Positions 32,778-38,984 of a DNA stretch of 41,859 nucleotides are shown here, piece after piece (within the stretch, counting starts at the first letter, position 1; the number at the start of each line of letters is the position of its first letter). Source of the DNA: Proteobacteria bacterium UBA2363 (GTDB lineage Bacteria; Pseudomonadota; Gammaproteobacteria; Xanthomonadales; UBA2363); the NCBI GenBank assembly GCA_002344355.1, contig DDTN01000049.1, forward strand, positions 1-41,859, in the 5' to 3' direction. Below the pieces are notes generated by a model, which had not been told where the DNA came from, did not search any database, and saw nothing but the letters and a program-made list of their open reading frames with translations. A program made the position numbers and the translations under genes.

Positions 32778-34910
32778 TCAGGCGCCGGCGTAGCGCTCGG
32801 CCTGGCCGATCCAGCGGCTGGACAGGGCGTCGACCACCTCCGGATGCCCGTCCAGCAGGGCATCGGCCAGTTCCGCCACCACCGGCAACAATCCGGCGTC
32901 GCGTCCGAGGTCGGCGATCCGGAACGCCGCCACGCCGGTCTGCCGGGTGCCGAGCAGCTCGCCCGGGCCGCGCAGCTCGAGGTCCTTCTGGGCGATCTCG
33001 AAGCCGTCGTTGCTGCCCCGCAGCACCTCCAGCCGCTGGCGCGCCAGCAGCGACAGCGGCGTGCCGTACATCAGGACGCAGCTCGAGCGCGCGCTGCCGC
33101 GCCCGACCCGGCCACGCAGCTGGTGCAGCTGGGCGAGGCCCAGGCGCTCGGCGTTCTCGATCACCATCAGGCTGGCGTTGGCGACATCGACGCCGACCTC
33201 GATCACCGTGGTGGCGACCAGCAGGTCGATGGCACCGGCCTTGAACGCCGCCATCGCCGCCTCCTTCTCCGCCGCCTTCATGCGGCCGTGCACCAGGGCG
33301 GTGCGCAGCCCGGGCAGCGCGACCGCCAGCTCGGCATGCGCCTTTTCCGCGGCGCGCGCCTGCAGCTGCTCGGACTCCTCGATCAGGGTGCAGACCCAGT
33401 AGGCCTGGCGGCCGTCGGCGCAGGCCGCACGGATCCGGGCGACCAGCTCGTCGCGGCGGGTCTCGGGCAGGACCACGGTCTGCACCGGGGTCCGGCCCGG
33501 CGGCAGGGCATCGATCACCGAGACGTCGAGGTCGGCGTAGGCGGCCATCGCCAGGGTGCGCGGGATCGGCGTCGCCGTCATCACCAGCTGGTGCGGGACG
33601 CCCGCGCCGGAGGCCCCCTTGTCGCGAAGGGCCAGACGCTGGTGCACGCCGAACCGGTGCTGCTCGTCGACGATGGCCAGGCCCAGGCGCGCGAACGCCA
33701 CCGCCTCCTGCATCAGCGCGTGGGTGCCGACCGCCAGCGGCGCGCCCGCCGCCAGGGCCGCGAGCGCCGACGCGCGCGGCCGGCCCTTGACCTTGCCGGC
33801 CAGCCACACCGGCTCGATGCCGAGCGGTCCGAACCAGCCGGCGAAACTGCGCCGGTGCTGCTCGGCCAGCAGTTCGGTCGGCGCCATCACCGCCACCTGG
33901 TGTCCGGCCTCGATCGCCTGGGCCGCGGCCAGTGCCGCGACCACGGTCTTGCCCGAACCGACGTCGCCCTGCACCAGGCGCAGCATCGGCGCCGACTGCG
34001 CGAGGTCCGCCCCGACCTCGGCGACCACCCGCTCCTGGGCGGCGGTGAGCTCGAACGGCAGGGCCGCGCGCAGGCGCCCGGCCAGCTCGCCGCCGCCGCG
34101 CAGGGCCGGCGCAGCCAGCGCGCGCTGCGCCTGGCGCCGGCGCCGCAGGCTGAGGTGGTGGGCAAGCAGCTCCTCGACGATGAGGCGGCGCTGGCACGGG
34201 TGCCTGCCCGCGGCCAGGTCCGCGAGGTCGGCATCCGGCGGCGGCGCATGGACGTAGCGCAGCGCGGCGGCCAGCGAAGGCAGCCGGTGCCGTTCGCGCA
34301 GCGCCGCGGGCAGCAGCTCGAGGACGTCGTCTCCGGGCAGCTCGACCAGGGCGCGCGCGACCCAGCCCGCCAGGCGCCGCCCGTCCAGCCCCTGGGTGGT
34401 CGGATAGACCGGGCGCAGCCGCTCGTCGGTCGCCGCCTCGGCGTCCGCGGCCAGCCGGCGGTAGCTGGGGTGCACCATCTCCAGGCCGGCCTGGCCCGGT
34501 CGCGGCTCGCCGTAGGCCAGCACCCGTGCGCCGGGTTCGAAGCCCCGCGCCTGGGCGGCGTTGAAGTGGAAGAAGCGCAACACCAGGGTGGCGCCGCTGT
34601 CGTCCTCCAGCGCCACCCGCAGCAGCGGCCGGAAGCGGAAGCCGCGCTCGACCGCACCGACCCGGCCCAGAACCTGGGCACGTTCGCCGGGCACCAGGTC
34701 GGCGATCGCGGTGATCGCGGTGCGGTCCTCGTACCTCAACGGCAGGTGGAACCAGAGATCGCCGATCCGCTCCAGGCCCAGCCGCGCCAGCAGGTCGGCA
34801 CCGCGCGGCCCGACCCCCGGCAACTCGGCCACCGCACGGCGGCCGGCCGCCAGCGCCGCTGCGGTCGCCGCCGCCGGCGTCGCGCGCGGCGCCGCCCTCC
34901 TGGTCGGCAT
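32778..34910 (-). CDS. recG: ATP-dependent DNA helicase RecG
   Basis: Branch-migration helicase that regresses stalled forks and processes Holliday junctions and R-loops. 710 residues (E. coli 693). The N-terminal wedge/OB domain shows LPGVGPRGADLLARLGLERI and DLWFHLPLRYEDRT. Helicase motifs are GDVGSGKTVVA (Walker A), IVDEQHRFG (Walker B, DEQH form), TATPIPRTLA and QLRGRVGRG (motif VI). ATG 34910 has GAGGG 6 bases upstream. It begins 8 bases after the ridA stop, so it is the last gene of the gmk-rpoZ-spoT-ridA-recG run. E. coli has the same order with trmH where ridA sits here. Confidence 0.97.
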   Translation of the reverse strand: MPTRRAAPRATPAAATAAALAAGRRAVAELPGVGPRGADLLARLGLERIGDLWFHLPLRYEDRTAITAIADLVPGERAQVLGRVGAVERGFRFRPLLRVALEDDSGATLVLRFFHFNAAQARGFEPGARVLAYGEPRPGQAGLEMVHPSYRRLAADAEAATDERLRPVYPTTQGLDGRRLAGWVARALVELPGDDVLELLPAALRERHRLPSLAAALRYVHAPPPDADLADLAAGRHPCQRRLIVEELLAHHLSLRRRRQAQRALAAPALRGGGELAGRLRAALPFELTAAQERVVAEVGADLAQSAPMLRLVQGDVGSGKTVVAALAAAQAIEAGHQVAVMAPTELLAEQHRRSFAGWFGPLGIEPVWLAGKVKGRPRASALAALAAGAPLAVGTHALMQEAVAFARLGLAIVDEQHRFGVHQRLALRDKGASGAGVPHQLVMTATPIPRTLAMAAYADLDVSVIDALPPGRTPVQTVVLPETRRDELVARIRAACADGRQAYWVCTLIEESEQLQARAAEKAHAELAVALPGLRTALVHGRMKAAEKEAAMAAFKAGAIDLLVATTVIEVGVDVANASLMVIENAERLGLAQLHQLRGRVGRGSARSSCVLMYGTPLSLLARQRLEVLRGSNDGFEIAQKDLELRGPGELLGTRQTGVAAFRIADLGRDAGLLPVVAELADALLDGHPEVVDALSSRWIGQAERYAGA

Positions 34911-34918
34911 GCGCGCCC

Positions 34919-35299
34919 TCAGTCCAGCACCATCACGCCGTCGACCTCGACCCGGGCGCCGCGCGGCAGCTCGGCGACGCCGATCGCGGCGCGCGCCGGA
35001 TAGGGCGCGCCGAAGCGCGCCTCCATGGCGGCGTTGATGCGCGCGAAGTGGCCAAGGTCGGTCAGGTAGACGTTGAGCTTGACCAGGTGGCCGAGCGAGC
35101 CGCCCGCGGCCAGGCACACCGCCTCGAGGTTGTCGAAGGCGCGGGCGATCTCGGCGTCGATGTCGCCGGCGACCAGGTCCCCGGAGGCCGGGTCCAGGGG
35201 AATCTGCCCGGACAGGTAGACGGTGGCGCCGGCGCGGACCGCCTGCGAATAGGTGCCGATCGCCTTCGGCGCGGAGTCGGTGTGGATAACGGTGCGCAT
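34919..35299 (-). CDS. ridA: RidA family reactive enamine/imine deaminase
   Basis: Hydrolyses reactive 2-aminoacrylate and related enamine/imine intermediates from PLP enzymes, protecting the cell. 126 residues, the usual trimeric subunit length. Conserved motifs are APKAIGTYSQAV, VYLSGQIPLDP and the active-site Arg in PARAAIGVAELPRGA, with Glu in VEVDGVMV. ATG 35299 is preceded by a perfect AGGAGG five bases upstream, but that sequence is locked in a hairpin (35304-35321). It sits between spoT (72-base gap) and recG (8-base gap). Confidence 0.97.
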   Translation of the reverse strand: MRTVIHTDSAPKAIGTYSQAVRAGATVYLSGQIPLDPASGDLVAGDIDAEIARAFDNLEAVCLAAGGSLGHLVKLNVYLTDLGHFARINAAMEARFGAPYPARAAIGVAELPRGARVEVDGVMVLD

Positions 35300-35303
35300 G
35301 GAC

Positions 35304-35321
35304 GCCTCCTGGTGCGGAGGC
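35304..35321 (-). promoter_or_regulatory. Hairpin sequestering the ridA ribosome-binding site
   Basis: On the minus-strand mRNA, GCCTCC (35321-35316) pairs perfectly with GGAGGC (35309-35304) around a 6-base loop. The 3' arm contains the AGGAGG Shine-Dalgarno of ridA, five bases before its ATG. The stem would hide the site unless opened by an upstream ribosome, temperature or a ligand. Confidence 0.5.
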
Positions 35322-35371
35322 GGCAGGATAGCGCCGCGCTGGCGGTGGCGGCGACGCGTCCGGGCGGAGGG

Positions 35372-37525
35372 TCAGCCGAGCACGCGCTGGACCGAGTGCA
35401 CGACGTCGCTGCGGCGCACCCGGCGCATCACGTCGGCCAGGTGCTTGCGGTCGCGCACCTCGATGGTGAACAGCAGCACCGCCGCGGCCAGGTCGCGCTC
35501 GGCGTACTCGACGTGGGCGATGTTGGACTGCGCCTGGGCGATCGCGGCGGCGACCCCGGCGAGCACGCCCGGCTTGTTCATGACCACCACCCGCAGCACG
35601 ACCCGGAAGTCGCCCTCGACCTGGCGGTCCCAGTCGATCGGCACCAGCCGCTCGGGGGCCTTGCGGTACTCGGGCAGGTTGCGGCAGCCGGTCTGGTGCA
35701 CGACCACGCCCTTGCCGGCGGACAGGTAGCCGACGATGTCGTCGCCGGGGATCGGGTGGCAGCAGTTGCCGAAGCTGATCACGCCGCGCTCGCGTCCGCT
35801 GATCAGCAGGCGCTCGCCGGCGATGCCGGGACCGGCGCTGCCCGCCTCGCCGGCCAGCAGCTGGCCGGCGACCTGCTCGGCCACGCGGTTGCCCAGGGCG
35901 ATGTCCGAGAGCAGTTCCTCCAGCCGACGGAAGCGCTGCTCGGCCAGGTAGTGCTCCAGCCGTTCCGGCGGCAGCGCCTCCAGGGAGCCGCCGCGCGCCG
36001 CCAGCGCGCGGTCGAGCATGCGGTGGCCGAGCTCGACCGCATCCTCGTGCTGCAGCCGCTTGAAGTGGTTCCTGATCGCCGTGCGCGCCTTGCTGGTGGC
36101 GACGAACTCCAGCCAGCCCGGCTGCGGCTGGGCACTGGCGGCGGTGACGATCTCGACCGCCTGGCCGCTTTCCAGCCGGGCCCTCAGCGCCGCCAGCTTC
36201 TTGTCGATGCGCGCGGTGACCGCATGGTCGCCGAGCTCGGTGTGCACGGCGTAGGCGAAGTCCAGCGCGGTGGCGCCGCGCGGCAGGCTGAGGATGTCGC
36301 CGCGCGGGGTGAACACGTAGACCTCGTCGGGGAACAGGTCGACCTTGACGTTGTCGACGAACTCGATCGACGAGCCGGTGCGCGCCTGCGCCTCGACCAG
36401 GCCGCTGAGCCACTCGCGCGCGCGCGCCTGGGCATTGCTGCCGCTGGCGCCGGACTTGTAGGTCCAGTGCGCGGCGACCCCGCGCTCGGCGACGGTGTCC
36501 ATGTCCTCGGTCCGGATCTGGACCTCGATGGGCGCATCGAAGGGGCCGAACAGCACGGTGTGCAGGGACTGGTAGCCGTTCGCCTTGGGGATCGCGATGT
36601 AGTCCCGGAAGCGGCCATCGAACGGCTTGTACAGGCCATGCACCGCGCCCAGCGCCTGATAGCAGTGCATGGTGGTGTCGGTGACCACCCGCACGCCGTA
36701 CACGTCCATCACCTGCGACAGCGGCTTCCGCTCGCGCAGCATCTTCTGGTAGATGCTGTGCGGCGACTTGACCCGGCTGACCACCCGGTGGCGCAGGCCC
36801 TCCTGCTTCAGGCGCAGCGAGAGCGACTGCTCGATCCGTTCGATGGCCTGCCGGCGGTTGCCCTGCAGCTGCCGGATGTGGGCGGCGATGACCCGGTAGC
36901 GCATCGGGTACAGGGCGGCGAACGCCAGATCCTGCAGCTCGGCCTTGAGGCGGTTCATGCCCAGGCGCTGGGCGATCGGCGCGTAGATGTCCAGGGTCTC
37001 GCGGGCGATCCGCCGGCGCGCCTCGTCGGACATGCCGGCGATGGTGCGCATGTTGTGCAGGCGGTCGGCCAGCTTGATCAGGATGACGCGCAGGTCGCGC
37101 GCCATCGCCATCACCATCTTCCGGAAGCTCTCCGCGGCGGCCTCCTGGCGGTCGCGGAAGTGGACCTTGTCGAGCTTGGTGACCCCGTCGACCAGGTCGG
37201 CGACGTCGCCGCCGAACTCGGCCTCGATGTCCGCCCGGGTCAGGGCGGTGTCCTCGATGGTGTCGTGCAGGATGGCGGCGACGATCGCCTCGCCGTCCAG
37301 GCCCATGTCGGCGAGGATGCCGGCGACCGCGACCGGGTGCGTGATGTAGGGCTCGCCGGTCTTGCGGGTCTGCCCCGCATGCGCTTCGGCGCCGATCTCG
37401 TAGGCGCGCCGGACCCGGTGCAGCTGGTCGCGGCGCAAGTGCCGCTTCAGCTTCTTCAGCAGTGCGCGGACGTCTTCCGGAAGGGTGCCGGCGGTGGGCA
37501 GGACCGCGTTGAGCAGGGCACCCAC
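35372..37525 (-). CDS. spoT: Bifunctional (p)ppGpp synthetase/hydrolase SpoT
   Basis: Controls the stringent-response alarmone ppGpp. 717 residues (E. coli SpoT 702). The hydrolase HD domain has His63 in YITHPVAVAG and His87-Asp88 in AAILHDTIEDT. The synthetase domain (about 240-360) has RFRDYIAIPKANGYQSLHT. Its RFRD resembles the basic RxKD signature of bifunctional enzymes rather than the acidic ExDD of RelA, so both activities are likely. TGS (VYVFTPRGDILSLPRGATAL), zinc-finger (FGNCCHPIPGD) and ACT domains follow. The start is GTG 37525, with GAGG seven bases upstream. It lies 73 bases after rpoZ. Confidence 0.97.
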   Translation of the reverse strand: MGALLNAVLPTAGTLPEDVRALLKKLKRHLRRDQLHRVRRAYEIGAEAHAGQTRKTGEPYITHPVAVAGILADMGLDGEAIVAAILHDTIEDTALTRADIEAEFGGDVADLVDGVTKLDKVHFRDRQEAAAESFRKMVMAMARDLRVILIKLADRLHNMRTIAGMSDEARRRIARETLDIYAPIAQRLGMNRLKAELQDLAFAALYPMRYRVIAAHIRQLQGNRRQAIERIEQSLSLRLKQEGLRHRVVSRVKSPHSIYQKMLRERKPLSQVMDVYGVRVVTDTTMHCYQALGAVHGLYKPFDGRFRDYIAIPKANGYQSLHTVLFGPFDAPIEVQIRTEDMDTVAERGVAAHWTYKSGASGSNAQARAREWLSGLVEAQARTGSSIEFVDNVKVDLFPDEVYVFTPRGDILSLPRGATALDFAYAVHTELGDHAVTARIDKKLAALRARLESGQAVEIVTAASAQPQPGWLEFVATSKARTAIRNHFKRLQHEDAVELGHRMLDRALAARGGSLEALPPERLEHYLAEQRFRRLEELLSDIALGNRVAEQVAGQLLAGEAGSAGPGIAGERLLISGRERGVISFGNCCHPIPGDDIVGYLSAGKGVVVHQTGCRNLPEYRKAPERLVPIDWDRQVEGDFRVVLRVVVMNKPGVLAGVAAAIAQAQSNIAHVEYAERDLAAAVLLFTIEVRDRKHLADVMRRVRRSDVVHSVQRVLG

Positions 37526-37598
37526 GGCGCGGCCTCAGCGCCCGCCGCAGCGGCTACAGCGAGGTGGCGCATCCTGGCCGGGCATCAGGGCATGGGAC

Positions 37599-37886
37599 TC
37601 AGAGGTCGTCGCCGCCCTTGTCCTCGTCGAGCTCGGCCGCGGCCCACTCCAGGGCCTCGCGCTCGGCGCGCTCGCGCTCCTGGCGGTCGATCTCGTCGAC
37701 CATCGCCATGTCGATGCGGTTCTCGGCGATCTCGCGCAGGGCCAGCACGGTCGGCTTGTCGTGCTCGGAGGCGATGGTCGGCTCCGCGCCCTTGGTCAGT
37801 TGCCGGGCACGCTTGGACGCCATCAACACCAGCTCGAAGCGGTTCTCGACCACTTTCAGGCAATCCTCGACCGTGATCCGGGCCAT
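37599..37886 (-). CDS. rpoZ: RNA polymerase omega subunit
   Basis: Small subunit that binds beta-prime, helps RNA polymerase assembly and forms part of a ppGpp site. 95 residues from ATG 37886 (MARITVEDCLKVVENRFELV, the family opening). An in-frame upstream start at 37916 would add ten non-homologous residues. The conserved core includes LVLMASKRARQL, a PTVLALREIAENRI-type segment and an acidic C-terminal tail. It lies between gmk and spoT, as in E. coli, and has its own candidate promoter in the gmk-rpoZ gap. Confidence 0.97.
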   Translation of the reverse strand: MARITVEDCLKVVENRFELVLMASKRARQLTKGAEPTIASEHDKPTVLALREIAENRIDMAMVDEIDRQERERAEREALEWAAAELDEDKGGDDL

Positions 37887-37924
37887 CGTATGCGCAACCT
37901 TATTCTGCGGAGACAAGTGCGCAG

Positions 37925-37954
37925 ATTGTAGCCAATCCTTGCTGCGCCGCGCAA
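37925..37954 (-). promoter_or_regulatory. Candidate rpoZ-spoT promoter
   Basis: On the minus strand, TACAAT (5/6 -10 match, at 37930-37925) is preceded, 18 bases upstream, by TTGCGC (37954-37949, matching TTG of the -35). The site lies in the 99-base gap after gmk and would start transcription about 32 bases before rpoZ. It would allow rpoZ-spoT expression independent of gmk. Confidence 0.5.
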
Positions 37955-37985
37955 TCGGGCGCCGACCCGGGCGTTCCGGGCCCGC

Positions 37986-38654
37986 TCAGGCGAGCAGCTG
38001 GGCGATCAGGCCGGCGTGGCGCTCGCCCTGCACGGCCTGGCGCAGGCGCTGGGCCCGGACGATCGCCTGCAGGTCCGCCAGCGCCTGGGCGAAGTCGTCG
38101 TTCACCACGATGTAGTCGAACTCGTGGGCGTGGCCGATCTCTTCCCTTGAATTGGCCAGCCGTCGCGCGATCACCGCCTCGCTGTCCTGGGCGCGGCCGC
38201 GCAGGCGACGCTCGAGCTCGGCCCGGGACGGCGGCAGGATGAAGATGCTGCGGCACTCGGGGGCCTGGCTGCGCACCAGGCGGGCGCCCTGCCAGTCGAT
38301 CTCGAGCAGCACGTCGCGGCCGGCCGCCAGCAGCGGCGCCACGGCGCGCCGGGCGGTGCCCTTGAGGTCGCCGTGGACCTCGGCGTACTCGAAGAACTCG
38401 CCGGCCGCGGCCATCGCCAGGAAGGCCTCGCGTCCGACGAAGTGGTAATGGACGCCATCGACCTCGGCCGGGCGCGGCGGCCGGGAGGTGTAGGACACCG
38501 ACAGCGCCAGCCCCGGATCGCGCTCGATCAGGGCCCGCACCAGGCTGGTCTTGCCGGCCCCGGAAGGCGCGGCGACGATGAACAGGGTTCCGCTGGCATG
38601 CGGTTCGACCACGGCGCTGCTTCGCTCCGGCCCGGCAGGGCGGGCCATGGTCAT
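37986..38654 (-). CDS. gmk: Guanylate kinase
   Basis: Phosphorylates GMP to GDP with ATP. 222 residues from ATG 38654. The P-loop is APSGAGKTSL, followed by SVSYTSRPPRPAEVDGVHYH (GMP binding) and VLLEIDWQGARLVR. The N-terminus is about 15 residues longer than usual; a GTG at 38612, with GGAG 12 bases upstream, would give 208 residues, very close to the E. coli 207, and is a credible alternative. It leads the rpoZ-spoT-ridA-recG cluster and diverges from the large protease gene. Confidence 0.96.
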   Translation of the reverse strand: MTMARPAGPERSSAVVEPHASGTLFIVAAPSGAGKTSLVRALIERDPGLALSVSYTSRPPRPAEVDGVHYHFVGREAFLAMAAAGEFFEYAEVHGDLKGTARRAVAPLLAAGRDVLLEIDWQGARLVRSQAPECRSIFILPPSRAELERRLRGRAQDSEAVIARRLANSREEIGHAHEFDYIVVNDDFAQALADLQAIVRAQRLRQAVQGERHAGLIAQLLA

Positions 38655-38984
38655 GGCTTTGCCCGCCGACCGCAAGCGCCGGCGCGCGGCCATGCGCATG
38701 CGTACGGTGGCGCCCGGGCGCCGCTGCGGTTATGGTCGACCCGCCACGACGGCACAGGCCCTGCCGCCTGCGACGGCCGGGCCGGCTCGGGGAGAGCCGG
38801 TGTCCGACGTGCGGCGGGTGGCACTTTCGCGACCGCCACGCCCGGAGCAGGCCTGTGCGGCTTCGGCTGGCGGCCCGTGCCGGTCCGCCTGGCATTCGAC
38901 CGACCGTTCGGTCCGCCTGCGCCCCGTGACCGGCGCGTCCGGCGATCCATCCGCATCCGCTGCGTGCCACCAGGGAGAAAACTC
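38655..38984. other. Gene-free divergent region between gmk and the S8 protease
   Basis: 330 bases of G+C-rich DNA holding the 5' regions of both genes. I see no RNA gene, tandem repeat or strong promoter hexamers in it. AGGGAG (38972-38977) is the protease ribosome-binding site. Open frames crossing it lack starts with ribosome-binding sites. Confidence 0.6.

Noticed and set aside
38780..38900. Possible cyclic-di-GMP riboswitch-like GC-rich leader before the S8 protease
   Set aside because: The conserved GEMM core and paired helices could not be found.
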